In this document: piece after piece, positions 34,801 through 45,894 of the stretch
Position numbering within the stretch: the first letter of the stretch is position 1
Layout: every line of letters begins with the position of its first letter
Origin: Bimastos eiseni
Lineage: Eukaryota > Annelida > Clitellata > Crassiclitellata > Lumbricidae
Direction: 5' to 3'
Length of the DNA: 64,000 bases
Assembly: GCA_959347315.1 (NCBI GenBank)
Contig: OY365813.1
Location: 16,709,081 to 16,773,080 of the forward strand
The notes under the pieces: model-generated
Told to the model about the DNA's origin: nothing
Seen by the model: the letters and a program-made list of their open reading frames with translations, nothing else
Database searches by the model: none
Program-made: the position numbers and the translations under genes

Positions 34801-37800
34801 ACATTCTGTAACACAGTGTCAGAACTATAGTTCATTTGTCAACCGTGGGTCATGCTCTCAACTGGCGCTGTATTAGCAGACGCTTTTGAACGTTATGGCA
34901 ATGCATAGGATCCTATGTCAGTGCAATCTGGCAGGTATTTGCTTCTAATTCATCAACTAGTTATGATTTATTTTTCTTAATTGCCTTCTCTATATCTAAA
35001 CAGCCGCTTTGACTACTGCCTCTAAAGTCTTTTATTAAATTTTCTGTTTTTCTACCTTAAAGTTATAATGTAGGGGCGTTCATGAAGCGAGTTATGACAG
35101 TAAATCGAATTGGGTCAATTGCTCACTTAGCAACGTTTAATCCTCTGAAGAAATTGGTGATGTCTTGTTCCGACGATTGCCATGGTAACCCCCTCGCCTT
35201 GACGACTGTGTCGTCGTCGATGGCGTCACCTTTGTTGCTACAATTAAAGCACGATACTCAAGTTATGCCGCCACGAGACAAGAGTATTACAGTAAAATCG
35301 ACTGGAAATCATTGCAGTGTAACTGGATCCCGAAATGGAAGAAACGACGAGGCAAACATTTATCTATAAATACTGGCTTGACTGCTCAACAGGGTAGAAA
35401 AGGCAAGAGCTGTCACTGTAGATGATTTGTGAGTAACTGGTACAAGAAAGCCCGGTCTCTTGGTCTGAATTACAACACAACAGTTACTCAGACGCTCTCC
35501 CTACCATTTGCAACAGGATGGACCTAAAGAACTACAAAAATTAGTCTACTCACGTTTGCGTGCTTCCCGGTTACTATATTTCTAATAATTCTACGTGTTT
35601 CCTATTACTAAAGGTCCAAATTCTAAGAATGCTGCGAATCGCTCCGAGGAAGCCCGACAGAATCTAAACTTCTGCCTCGCTGGCGACGTTTGTCATCTAG
35701 AAAATTAATCAAGAGTTAATTAATTAATTAATCAATCAAAATTAATTAAAGAGATTCACTAACAGAATTCCTGGTTCCAGTCGGTCCATGATCTGCTCCG
35801 GTTCGGTGAAGCTGTGTCCTGCAATGAAAGAATATAATAACTAAGCGTATTAGTTAGCATTCATATTGCGCCAAAGTATAAGAAGGCGGACGAATCCAGC
35901 TTAGAGTCGGGGCAAACTAATAGCTGGGTCTGGGTATCGTCTCACATGCAGACAGAAACAGCTAGCTCACAGTGTTTAACTTCAAGGGCAACGCCAACGA
36001 GATTTTTAAATTTCATTTCGTTCTCATACCGCTTTCTGCTAAGGGCACTGGAGCCTCACTAATCTAATCCTCAATCATTGTAATCTAATGATTGTCGCCG
36101 TCATTATGCATACGCCTAAGATATATCAATTAAAGCGATTTTCCCACTCATTGCATAATTACGTAACGATCGATGGTGGGTGTGGAGGATGCTACAAAAA
36201 CGTTATGAAACGTGACGGGTGGGTCGGTTAGCTGAACGTTACATAACACTTTTTGTTTTAAAACTAATTAGTAATTGATTAAAAATACTCAATCTAAACA
36301 ATAAACCAACGATCAAGTTTTTCTTTGAGTCGCGAAGGCTCAGGAGCGGAACACTCTGGCGAAATGAAATTTCTGAAAAACGTTTATCTCGAAATTTATC
36401 AGCTAACGTGAATATTTTCACAAAGGCGGGGTTAGTTTAGAGCGGCATACGATAGCGGGTCGAAATTCAATATGCAAATCAAGTCCGTTTGATATGCGTC
36501 AATATTATGATCATCGTTGGCTTCAAGTCAAACCAAAGTCAAGTTAAATTAAGTCGAAGCAAATGACATGACAAATCGTCTACGTTTCACTTCCGAAATT
36601 TGAACATTTTTAGATTCGCTATTAGAACAAACGCTATTTCCCATCGCATCACCTGAAGGCGCATTAGTTAAACACCTCGTGACGACTGACATGCAAATAA
36701 GATACTAATCATATGACCACCAAAAACGAACGGAGCTGCCGCGCGAAATGGCGGATCCGCTTCCCGAAGAGGTCTGGTAGCCGAGTTTGAAATTCAGTCC
36801 CAAGCGAAGCTGGGCTATAAGGCTAGTAGGTCTAGCATATAACTTTGCACTTAACTAGCGTTTAGCCTCATAGCCTACACGAGGAGGTGCAATCAAAGTA
36901 CAATCAAAATATTAGATAATATCTACCATTGATGCAGGTTAAATTTGGAGACCTGGGGCTATATTATTCCCAGGTAAAACTACACTTAGTTTTGTTCAAA
37001 ATAAATAAGTAACGCTCAGAGGGGTGAGTGAGTGGATCTATGGAAACGTTAGGGCATACATGGGTGAAAAAAGGACATTTTCAGCGTTACGTAATTATGC
37101 AATGACCCCCCAACACGGTGTTTTCCTCGTGTATAGGGCTATAAGCCTACATACCGTCTATGATGAGACGGTGCATGATGTGAGCCATGTCCTGGCAATG
37201 TCTGATCCCGTACTCGACCGACTGATCTGGAGTCAGCGAAAGAACTGGAAGCCAGTCAAGAAAAACTGTCTACATTGTCTCAAACTGTCAGTTCTCAAAA
37301 GGCGACCAACTGACCGTAATAAGGGTTACAGGCGCAGAATCTAACCTTCACTTGGAAGGACCTACAGACTCAGCACTGACTCGAGGGAATTATCAAGGGA
37401 ATTATCAGTATTACAATACCTTGCACCTCATCTTGTAATGCGTCTTAAACATTGTCCTATATATTCTATCATTCATTACAAAGATTTATATAGCGACCCT
37501 CAAGGTTACTACTTAGGTTACTAACACTAGGACCTCAGCACAGCTGAAAAAAGTTTTAGGTGAGTACAAAGAGAGTCAGAGTGGACTATGGGGAACAAGT
37601 GCAGCGCCATATGGAGCCTGTCCCATAGCGTGTGGCCAACCACTATGTCTAAGGATGAAGATGGAGAGAGGAACAACAGGTGGGTGGAATATGTCTGATA
37701 TTGGTTGATGGTCAATTGACAGACACGTGATAGATGATTGCCAGATGGATGCTGGATGATTGACAGGAGAATGCATGTTAAGTGATTGACAGATGGATTA

Positions 37801-40800
37801 ATTATTGACGAATAACAGATATACGCGTATGACGGTAAAGGATACACGACATCATGTCTTCGATGTTGACAATGCTGCGGTCTGGTTTGTAGAAATGTTT
37901 GAACTGCTTTCGTAGGTCGTGGTACTTGAAGAAGTATGGAGCTAGGGTCATGTTCTTGTGAAACGCCTCCGGGTGAAGAAGCATGCGCAGATGCAGTGAC
38001 CCGTCCGTTACAAAGCAGAACGGCTTACCCCCTTGCTGGGGGTGAATCTCCTTCGTTCGCAGAAATCTGTCCAGCTTTTAATGCAAACCAAACCAAGCTT
38101 AAGCCAATTTGACTCGTCCCTTACTTCTGACCTACTTGCATTGATAATCTAACTCTTCTCTTGTCTTGGCAAAATAGAATCACCTTTTCCATTTCCATTA
38201 GGCTACTTACAGTTAATCTCAAGCTTTTATACTTCGCAAAGAAACTATTCATGCGAACTACGTGTATTTCAATTGATTAATTAATTCATTAAGGCCATTA
38301 GTATAACACGCAAAATATGCATTTCAATTCGGGGTTCACTCAGAACATATATAGCGCCTCCTACAGGTGACTAGTTGCTAGCATCGCAGAACTGCTAACC
38401 TCATGGGAATCCATCCATTAATTAATTCGTCACAAATTTAATTCATAGTAAATCCAATTGACTGTCATCCAGTTAAAATCTCCTTGCAATGCATTCAGCG
38501 CGTATTACTCATCCATGATCCATCCAATAAAATAGGTGGATGTTTGCATCGAGAAATAATAGAGAAATTTTATCAAGAGGAGCAGTAAGGAGAGGTATTC
38601 CACTGATTTCGGGGGTGGACAGAAGCCCTAAAGGCTTAGGCTACTCCCAAGGTCATAGGTATATCCAGGCACTTAAACAGATTTACCGTGTGTGTATACA
38701 TATAGACCTACACATGCATTCTATAAATAATAGGCCTATAAAACATATATAATGCATATTTTCGCAATGCATATAATTTGGTTACCTCGTCGAGCACCTG
38801 TTCCAGTGACTGGCCATTTTGCACATCCTTTTCCGTTAGTCCTGTCGTCTGCTTACATTCGTCCGTCAGAACGGTCTCCGTGACGTCATCCTTGACGGTC
38901 GGTCTGACGTAGAACTCGTGAACAGTGAGAACCTACAGGCAAAAGTTCACGCGCGATTTGGGATCAAGGACCATAAGGTATCACTCACTTCTAATCTAAT
39001 CTTGCCCAATATACTCTAATCTAATCTACTTCATCAAATCTCGCTTAGAACCCCGCAAACTTCGTTCCTCAGAATTATCTACTGAGCAAGTAATATATCT
39101 TCACCATTGTCATAAGACAGAATTATAATACAAATTTTAAAATTAAAGTCTTAAAGATGGTAGGAAAATTGAGTTTAAATAAACTATTTAACTTGAGGTA
39201 AAACTGTTTTCAAATAGTCACTTGAACAGATTCTGCAAAAGTAAAATAATTCAATGCTAAATATACGGACCGGACAATTATAATAGTATTCAGTCGGTGA
39301 GCAAATTACGGAAGTCCAGCGGTGACGTACGATTATTTTTATTTATCTAGTGCGCACTTGATGAATAAAAATAATCGCATGTCACCTGTTGGGCTTCCGT
39401 AATAAACGGCTCTCAGTCTGTAAGATATTGTCGGAAAACTGATGCCCTGTGCATTTTGTTTCCAGTATGAAGATCCATTCTGATTAACATAACGCCTTGA
39501 TTTGTAATTACTGCCTCCTGTTCTGGGCAACAAGGCGATATGTCAATTTTGGGATTGCTATGTATACGATATAATATATATATAAATATATCCAGCTATA
39601 TGGTGGATGTTCTCCACTGGTTCTGCTCCAGTGAATCGAGTACCGTATCATCGCGTTGGTCTGGCGGTCCTTGCTGGTCTCGCCTCTGCCAATCTCATCG
39701 ACCTCCTCTACTCTATACTTTGAATGCATCAGGTCTCCGCTCTCTCCACTCTGCTGAGCGAGGCCTACTCGTCGTTCCATTTGCAGGCACAACTAGTATA
39801 CACCGAATCGTTCCTACTCAGTAATTGTCCCTTCGCTCTGGAACAGGTTCCAGTAGGCGTTGAGCTTGTCACCCAGAAGACACTCAGCCTCTGTTTATAT
39901 TTGCCTTAGAACTTCTCTTCTCAGCTGCGTAACTTGATTGCGCGCAATATAAATTTTCGTAATAAACGAATGAAAGAATGAATGAATTATAATAATATCA
40001 TAATTGTAATATGCTACATATTAGTTGCAGGATGACTCCGTACTAAATACCTTTTCCAGCTGTACTCAACAGACCCTGAACCACGCATCAAAGGCTTTTA
40101 TTATATCAAAGCATCGCGCAAACGAGTGATTTATAACTCTATCTTGTTTGCTAATTATACATAACTTGTCGCGTGCGGCTGCAATCATCTATTGCAACAT
40201 TAGAAAAGTAGGCGAGACTTGTTTGCCAGTAAGGCCGACGATGCCAGCAAAGAAATCCCAAAGTATCTTGCCAAAGGGTAGGGGGTCTATATTACAGCTA
40301 CTGCCGAAATAGCGATATTAATTATGAGCTTTATATAGCGTCCCGTTAATGTAATCCAGGCTATACTCAGTAGCGCTCTCAGTCCATACAACCACGGTTA
40401 AATAAGGCAGTCTTTACGTTAGTAAGCATTAATAGGAGATAGAGAGCGAGATGCCACCTTAAGCTGAGGAAGTTACCATTTGGTAATGACAATCATAACA
40501 AGCGAGTTAACGCGTCGTAAGCGTGACCTTACATTACATTACGTTAGGCCTGCAGTGTATAGAATATATAGACCCATTTATAGAGTTCTAAATGCGCACG
40601 CATCACTGCTTACATAATCACAAATATTTATTGCAATATATTCAATAAGCCTATCCATGCATATAAACCTACATAAGTTGGCCTTTACAGCCGATGAGTA
40701 TATATAGGCCTCTGCCTCCATGTGCATGTGTTCGTATGATCACAATGTAACGTATACGCATGAATGACTCAACGATCGTCAAAAGGCATCGAATTAGAAT

Positions 40801-42758
40801 TGTTTACGTGCACTTTTGACGTACACCGTTTGAAACTATCAGCCTATGCCACATGACTTTGGACGCAAGATGCGTAGATTGTGTATTTGCGTCTTAGAAA
40901 CCTTTACGCCATAATATATATATATATATACGTACATACGTATACATAGGCCCATACATAATATATCTATATATTATATGACATGCAGTCTGTTTCTCAC
41001 ACACACGCAAACACACACATACACTATAGTTGAGGCTCTTTAAAAAGGTTTTTAATGTCAAACGACTGCGTGTTACAGGGATATAATTATTTCTAGCATT
41101 TAGTGACATTACAATATGTATGGATTTCTGCTTCTCGCAGGTAGACACAAGCAAGCACATAGACTAAAACACAGATAAAACGTACATAGACAAACAAACA
41201 CGGACAAACACGCATAGACAACCACAAACCTTTGAAATTTGTAAGACGAAAGCTAATTTCGAAAGGAAGTTATTATTACCCATTAGGCAAGAATTATTGG
41301 CATTAACATCAAGCAATGGACGAGTTTCTTCCGAAAAACATTGTTTTTATTAGTGGCTGTGATATCGTTCGTAGGGTCCATTGTCGTTATCATTATTAGT
41401 AGCATAGTATTATTAGCATCATTATTAGTGTGGTTAGTATTTAATAATTATTCGCAATAACTGATTATTAGTATTATTGGTAGTAGTACTGTGGTCATAT
41501 ATTAATAATTACTAGTAGTTGTATTTCTGAGTTATTAGAATCCATCAATAGTGCAATTAATAGAATAATTAGCATTTATTCATTATTAGCATTGCTAGTA
41601 AATTTCACACGTACAAAAGTCACGCAGCGCTGCTTTTCCGTTCACGAATGAACGATTGAATTAATTATGGTTACATAAACAGCAGCAGCAGCAGCATTTG
41701 CCATCATCACTAGAAGTTTCGTTTCCTGTCGTTAATTTCAGAGGAATTTATTTTATGCTGACTAACAGATGAACTGTTGCACTGTGCCGATATTAAGGTG
41801 ACCTGCTCATGTTGCATAGACTTGGTCATACGTGCATACGATTGCCCCACTTTACTCACCTTATGTATACACTATTTTACAGCCTTGCCAAAAATGATGG
41901 TATATGCCTCAGAGGTAGAGGTCTGTAATGAATGCCAGCCATCGTGTATTAACTGACACAGCATGTGGACCGATATAGCGTGTGAACAAAGTAGGGTAAC
42001 TTAGGCTACTATCAATCGGTCACCATAGCACTAATCATATCGGTTATAATACTTAGTTACTGTTTAACGTCGATGCGTGGGTATAATAGCAAAGATGATT
42101 TGTGTCACCCTATACCTCTTAACAGCCTTGAGACTGGCACTGCTGGAGTACGAGCAGTGGCGGTGTTTTTCCACCAGCTCTTACACCCATTCATGCGGGC
42201 AGTTATGAAGGTTTCATCCGGTAATTCACGACAAATCAGGCAGGATCAAAGGCTACAAGGCCATGCGAACACTAAAGAAAAACGTATGCATTGCCACCAG
42301 GGGCCTTAGATAAGTTTGCCTATGCCTTCACTGACACAAGCAAACGCACGCGATCATGCCTACGTAAATTCAATACAATTGTTTTGGTCTTTGTATGAAT
42401 AATCATTTCTGTTGGCAGGCGACATGAAGCTTCAATCTATTTGCCAAACTTTAATACTTACATAATTAAGATGCTACGTATGCAGATTTATCCATAATAT
42501 ATATATATTATATATATATGCACATATACATAATGTACATAGGTCTATCTAAATGTGTGTAGTGCATATATTATTATGTGAGTTTATACAGGTGCGTTTC
42601 TGTTCATAGACCCCTATAGTGTCGACGCCTACCTTGTTGTTTCCAGTGTCGTAGAGAAGGTATACAAATTGAACGATTTGTTCTTCATCCGTCCCTAGGT
42701 TCTCCCCGTTCTTTCCAGCACTGACGCAAAACAGACAGACGAGGTTCGTCTGCGCCAT
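25642..42758 (-). CDS. ESRP: Epithelial splicing regulatory protein (ESRP/Fusilli), complete gene of 13 coding exons
   Basis: Coding exons in order: 42633-42758, 38786-38932, 37846-38074, 37155-37244, 35764-35818, 35127-35237, 34414-34589, 33531-33637, 29727-29945, 28504-28785, 27164-27485, 26214-26626, 25642-25800. All junction phases agree, giving 811 residues. Residues 1-200 match the ESRP N-terminal domain. Three RRM-like modules follow at about 226-302, 331-412 and 475-558, each with the RGLP start and a G(E/D)A(L/F) RNP1-like strand. A Pro/Ser/Ala-rich linker leads to a fourth module at 735-810. ESRPs are nuclear RNA-binding proteins that bind GU-rich intronic elements and direct epithelial-type alternative splicing. 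The start is the first ATG after an in-frame stop and aligns with vertebrate ESRP starts. A 200-N gap lies in intron 8. Confidence 0.95.
26214..26626 (-). CDS. ESRP: ESRP exon 12 (Pro/Ser/Ala-rich linker and start of RRM4)
   Basis: Acceptor CATACAG, donor GAG/GTGAGA. Low-complexity P/S/A/Q/Y-rich sequence is followed by [20 protein letters not shown], the opening half of a fourth RRM-like module. Confidence 0.9.
27164..27485 (-). CDS. ESRP: ESRP exon 11 (end of RRM3)
   Basis: Acceptor CTTTAG, donor TCAG/GTATGA. It contains [11 protein letters not shown] and [17 protein letters not shown], matching the DRYVEVFQCSAEEMNFVL end of vertebrate RRM3. Confidence 0.92.
27935..28440. repeat. Interspersed repeat(s) in ESRP intron 10
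   Basis: Starts with a TGATATAGCGCCCC end (family listed under findings). From about 28333 it contains a block shared with window positions 1-100. Confidence 0.5.
28504..28785 (-). CDS. ESRP: ESRP exon 10 (linker and start of RRM3)
   Basis: Acceptor ATTGCAG, donor GAG/GTAGGA, 94 codons. An Ala/Thr/Leu-rich linker precedes [20 protein letters not shown], the start of RRM3. Confidence 0.92.
29472..29625. mobile_element. hAT-type MITE with perfect 8-bp target duplication
   Basis: Inverted termini CAGAGGCGTC and (reverse complement) CAGGAGCGTC are flanked on both sides by AGGTGAAC. 154 bp, non-coding. It lies in ESRP intron 9. Confidence 0.8.
29727..29945 (-). CDS. ESRP: ESRP exon 9 (end of RRM2)
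   Basis: Acceptor CATTAG, donor CAG/GTAAGT, 73 codons in phase 0/0. It contains [20 protein letters not shown] and [15 protein letters not shown]. The acceptor is abutted by a 22-bp tandem array. Confidence 0.93.
29951..30232. repeat. 22-bp tandem array abutting the ESRP exon 9 acceptor
   Basis: About twelve diverged copies of a unit like CAGAACACTAGACACTATAC plus TA, beginning 6 bp from the exon boundary on the intronic side. On the transcribed strand each unit carries TGTTCTGTAG-like sequence. Confidence 0.9.
30724..30992. repeat. 139-bp tandem duplication
   Basis: 30724-30862 is repeated at 30863 onward with a single obvious substitution (GATAAGAAC versus GATACGAAC). ESRP intron 8. Confidence 0.95.
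30993..33530. other. ESRP intron 8 remainder, with assembly gap
   Basis: AT-rich intron. Contains a tRNA-like repeat at 31335-31432, the N run at 32173-32372 and a 27-bp tandem duplication (ACCGTTCGCCCAAC units) at about 32670-32725. Confidence 0.6.
32173..32372. other. Assembly gap (200 N)
   Basis: Exactly 200 unknown bases, a typical placeholder length. The true size is unknown. Confidence 0.99.
33531..33637 (-). CDS. ESRP: ESRP exon 8 (start of RRM2)
   Basis: Acceptor TGATAG, donor GTG/GTAAGC. The exon encodes a short linker, then [18 protein letters not shown], the opening of RRM2. Confidence 0.9.
34180..34400. repeat. Degenerate GTAG and GAGTCATT arrays next to ESRP exon 7
   Basis: GTAGGTAGGTAAG-type repeat passing into GAGTCAGTCATT units that end about 15 bp from the donor site. 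Confidence 0.8.
34414..34589 (-). CDS. ESRP: ESRP exon 7 (end of RRM1)
   Basis: Acceptor TTTCAG, donor GGCG/GTAAAC. It contains [11 protein letters not shown] (the RNP1-like strand) and RYIEVYKAT, both diagnostic of ESRP/hnRNP F-type quasi-RRMs. Confidence 0.93.
35127..35237 (-). CDS. ESRP: ESRP exon 6 (start of RRM1)
   Basis: Acceptor ATTGTAG, donor CTAA/GTGAGC. It contains [20 protein letters not shown], nearly identical to the first RRM opening in vertebrate ESRPs. Confidence 0.92.
35764..35818 (-). CDS. ESRP: ESRP exon 5 (residues 198-216)
   Basis: A 55-bp exon, acceptor ATTGCAG and donor CT/GTTAGT. It encodes [19 protein letters not shown], matching the NHRFSDPERV segment that precedes RRM1. 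Confidence 0.82.
35819..37154. other. ESRP intron 4, nothing recognised
   Basis: AT-rich. An ATGGCGGATCCGC motif at about 36750-36762, resembling the YY1-type start-codon motif, has no supported gene around it. Confidence 0.5.
37155..37244 (-). CDS. ESRP: ESRP exon 4 (residues 168-197)
   Basis: Acceptor CTTCCAG, donor GACG/GTATGT, 90 bp. It contains [17 protein letters not shown], the counterpart of YGASQVEDMGNIILAMI in vertebrate ESRPs. Confidence 0.85.
37480..37640. repeat. Interspersed repeat with TTTATATAGCGACC end
   Basis: Part of a dispersed family sharing an ATTCATTACAAAGATTTATA-type terminus, also partly seen at 55865-55885. ESRP intron 3. Confidence 0.5.
37846..38074 (-). CDS. ESRP: ESRP exon 3 (residues 92-167)
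   Basis: Acceptor TTAAAAG. It contains [20 protein letters not shown] and [15 protein letters not shown], the most conserved part of the N-terminal domain. The donor is read as TCGT/GTATCC, phase 1, the choice that joins best to exon 4. Confidence 0.87.
38786..38932 (-). CDS. ESRP: ESRP exon 2 (residues 43-91)
   Basis: Acceptor CTGTAG, donor GAG/GTAACC, 49 codons in phase 0/0. It contains [10 protein letters not shown] and [10 protein letters not shown], matching the LYDVLVKPEDLELTDDCKEE region of vertebrate ESRPs. Confidence 0.87.
38933..42632. other. ESRP intron 1
   Basis: 3.7 kb without supported coding sequence. Contains the 39306-39402 hairpin, an ATAGCGTCC-type repeat at 40331, and short ATTATTAGTA-rich sequence at 41390-41600. 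Confidence 0.6.
39306..39402. repeat. Long inverted repeat, 42-bp arms and 12-bp loop
   Basis: Arms 39306-39347 and 39360-39402 match apart from about four substitutions and one indel. Weaker pairing extends outward to about 39281-39432. Pre-miRNA-sized, but also typical of a palindromic MITE. Confidence 0.8.
42633..42758 (-). CDS. ESRP: ESRP exon 1 (residues 1-42, start codon)
   Basis: ATG at 42756-42758. The peptide opens [18 protein letters not shown] and ends YDTGNNK, parallel to vertebrate ESRP N-termini. Donor AAG/GTAGGC, phase 0. An upstream GTG in the same frame is not needed as a start. Confidence 0.88.
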
Positions 42759-42778
42759 ATCCTCCTCCTCCTCCACAG

Positions 42779-42966
42779 ATAATCCTCACAGAACACAAGA
42801 GTTCTCCAAATGCAACACTTGGTTCGATAGTAGACCTGTACAACTGGTCTCCCGACGAAGTAGCTCTTCCTTTGAAATCGTCTTACAAGCATAGGCTGTA
42901 TTATCATACTGCAGGCGACACGTTCAACAATAGCGGAATGTACCAGAGCCTGCTTGAGACCTGCAG
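42779..42966 (+). CDS. Possible internal exon of an unknown extracellular protein, antisense to the ESRP 5' end
   Basis: The frame is open for 62 codons between a strong acceptor (a CCTCCTCCTCC tract then CACAG) and a consensus donor (CTGCAG/GTGAGT). Translated segments include SIVDLYNWSPDEVALPLKSS and LYYHTAGDTFNNSGMYQSLL. Three N-glycosylation sequons (NAT, NWS, NNS) suggest an extracellular protein. I do not recognise the family. It begins only 20 bp upstream of the ESRP ATG on the other strand, so it could equally be part of the ESRP 5' UTR or promoter that is open by chance. Confidence 0.35.
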
Positions 42967-43214
42967 GTGAGTGAGTGTATGTGTGTGTGACGGTGGCCCG
43001 GGAGGAGTTGATAAGGAGCCGAGGTTGAATGACCCTATCATACTGTACGTTTTCGAATGAGACTTCAGACGACGTAGGCCTAGTTTATGATGCAATAGAA
43101 CCAATTCGACACATCAGTTGTGAACACTGACTCTCTATGCACCGCTTTAGTCTGTCTCTGCCCCTCTCTTTGGATGTCTCTCCCTCTCTCTTTGCGAACG
43201 GGCGTATCTCCAAG

Positions 43215-43428
43215 CCCTGTCTCAAAGGCAGGCGTTGAGACCTTCTCAGACTATAATAGACCAAGCGATCCCTATACGAGCTGTTACTCTGTAGGCAGCC
43301 AAAATGGGTCCGGTCTCTCCCACTCTCCTACAAGCGAAGAAACGGTTGTGACCTGCGATGGGCAATGTCATAGCACGCCCCTTCTTAATGTAACGACCGT
43401 GACTGCGGTTAGATGGCTCTTCATGTGA
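43215..43428 (+). CDS. Possible terminal exon following 42779-42966
   Basis: After a pyrimidine-rich stretch and CTCCAAG, the phase needed by the preceding candidate exon gives 70 open codons to TGA at 43426-43428. It has further sequons (NGS, NVT) and four cysteines (CYS, TCDGQC). Unrecognised. The acceptor is moderate only. Confidence 0.25.
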
Positions 43429-45488
43429 GCGAGCCCCTCCAGTTGCAGCCCACATGAGAGTCAGCGTTGACATAGATGTGCGCAGTCAGGCGTGATATAA
43501 GCATCCGTCCTATGAACTCTTCTCACCATTTTTATCTCTAAGAGGATCACTCAACCGAAACTAACTCACTTGTAAACACCCAACCGAAGCTAACAAAAAA
43601 GCGCATCATGAATTTAAACGTGATTATCTGGCTTATAAATGCAGAGAATAAAATCGTAAACGATGGTTTATTGCCATGGACTCTTCTCGTATGTATACGT
43701 CACCCCAAGATCATCATCATCAACAACGAAGATATCGTCTAAGTAATTTGTTGGACCGTAGCTGCCAGGGATGAGAAACTAATCAACCAGCTGATCAGCA
43801 AATTAGATTTTGTAAATCGATTAGACAAGCGGCTAATTCTAATCTAACAGCTACAAAAGTTTTCCAATTCCGATTCATATCGAATGGGACATTTCAGTAA
43901 TAATAATATTAATTCTAATTGATTGGCAATTAAAAATCCATTGATCGATTTTCTAATCGATTTCACAAACAACCAATTCTAATATTGTCAACGACTGACT
44001 ACAAGATTTTGCTAATCCTCATTCTAGTCAATTTGCGCATTTCAGTAACTAAATTATAATTGAAAAACAATTAATGTAAGAAATCGGTTAATCGATTATC
44101 AAATGGACTGTTAAATGGACCAACTGAGTGGATGGTAGGCCTAATATTTATTAAGCAATATTCCAGTCAATTCACCGATTAACTTGCTGACTGATTTATA
44201 TATTATACACTATGACATAATTAATATAAGCCTAGCTTAAAGCTCCCGGAGTATGTCCTCGGAAGTGCCGTTTTAGACGTTTGGAGATGACGACCACGAA
44301 ATGCAGACAGTGAGACGCAGTAAATTTAATCTGCCAAAGCAATTTGTATTTGTTTTTGAACGCCAGACTCTTTCTTCTTTCAGGCACATGAAAATATTGT
44401 CTGCGCCTTTTATTGCATTGGACATTTATGTGCGTAGGGCCGTAGGCTTATGTTAATAAATAAACAATACGTAGTGAATATTTGTGAAGTTGCTTGAAAC
44501 CAATTGATGCCAACAAGCAATTTTATGCTTTATGCAGCATAGTATTTGCAAATAAGCGAGGAATATAATTGGATATAGAGCAATTGTTGCTCGCGGTGTT
44601 TGAACGAAGCGTTCGTCTCTAGCCTATAAGCTATAGTCCATGGACCATTACTACTCGTCTTCCTATAGTTTCTCATTCTTTATGACCGTCTGTATTAACA
44701 AACTGCAAACTACGGTGTGTATTCCAACTTAGCCTTTTTTCGTAGATCAGGCCTATCGTCATTATTAACTAAGAATATACTAACTTAATTTAACTTACTA
44801 ACAATAGAGGCTAACAGATGATTCAGACTGCGTCCTAAAAATGACAAACGTTGGCACTTTGACAAAGGCAAAAATTACGTCATACTATTACGTCATCGTA
44901 TTATCTTCAGTCTCTGACTCAATTAGTAAATTGTCAATTGCAGCGCAGATTGCAAAGAAGACGGACGTGTTCCAGATTTTTGATGCTATTCATCAAATTT
45001 GTTCCGTATTCTGCTTCTGTTTCGATTGAATTTCCTTCGAGGGGTAGCAGGTAAACTCAACTGATTACAAAACAACGATTTCTTATCGAATTTTTCAATT
45101 TAGAGATCGAGTTAGCCATCATTAGCTACAGACCTTGATTTTAACTGCCATTTATCGGCTAGTTTAAAAACTTCTGCGCCAAAAGAGACGATGAGACTGG
45201 AGGCCGAGATAGATACAATGAGTAAATGTTGGCTTTAACCGAGTGTCAATGTGAGCAAATTCTGTATAGTTTGTCACTGAGAGTCACTATATGATATTCG
45301 ATTATCAATTGTAGATAGAAAACTTTATGAAATTGAACTTATGTTTAGTGCTTAAAATACTAATAATGAGTTAATTGCGATGTTCAATGTGACAATAATG
45401 TCGATTTTCAACGTGTCAATTGTCATTGTACCCGCGGTACAGCGGTTTGGTTAGGAATTCTGACCATTTTTACAGTTCCAGGCCCAAA
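43429..45488. other. AT-rich intergenic DNA, no gene recognised
   Basis: 43770-44110 is rich in AATCGATTA-like words and has weak inverted ends (GGGATGAG and CTCATTCTAG), perhaps an old MITE. Confidence 0.4.
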
Positions 45489-45496
45489 GCTGCAAA

Positions 45497-45636
45497 CAGA
45501 GGCGGCGATCACGTTTGACACATGGGGAATACCCAATGAGAGGAGTAAGAAATGTGGGGGACACACGTATGACTTGTCCACTCTCAGTAAAAGGTAGGGG
45601 ACTTGTCCACCTCGCACCCCCGGATCGCCGCCCCTG
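45497..45636. mobile_element. hAT-type MITE with perfect 8-bp target duplication
   Basis: 140 bp. Termini CAGAGGCGGCGATC and (reverse complement) CAGGGGCGGCGATC are flanked on both sides by GCTGCAAA. Same family as 29472-29625. Confidence 0.88.
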
Positions 45637-45894
45637 GCTGCAAACATGTTGGCTTTTTGGTTATTTGGTTTTTTACAAAGAACCAAAAGATACCAAACCT
45701 GGCAACTTTTGGTTTTTTTAATATATTTTTTTCAATTTACTAATATTACTATTATATTATTAATTGTGTGTTATTCAGTCCGAAATCAAGCTAAATTGAT
45801 TATAAAAACGAGTTGGAGCTTTTTTTCATGCTGTGTTTGATGCTTTTACAACAAAACTGTTCTGACAAAATCCAAATAATAATAATAAAGACGA

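Noticed and set aside
36750..36780. First coding exon starting ATGGCGGATCCGC
   Set aside because: Frame stops after ten codons and the only GT inside is a poor donor.
42759..42776. Upstream GTG start for ESRP giving an acidic extension
   Set aside because: An ATG 18 bp downstream aligns with vertebrate starts, and GTG initiation is not needed in an animal nuclear gene.
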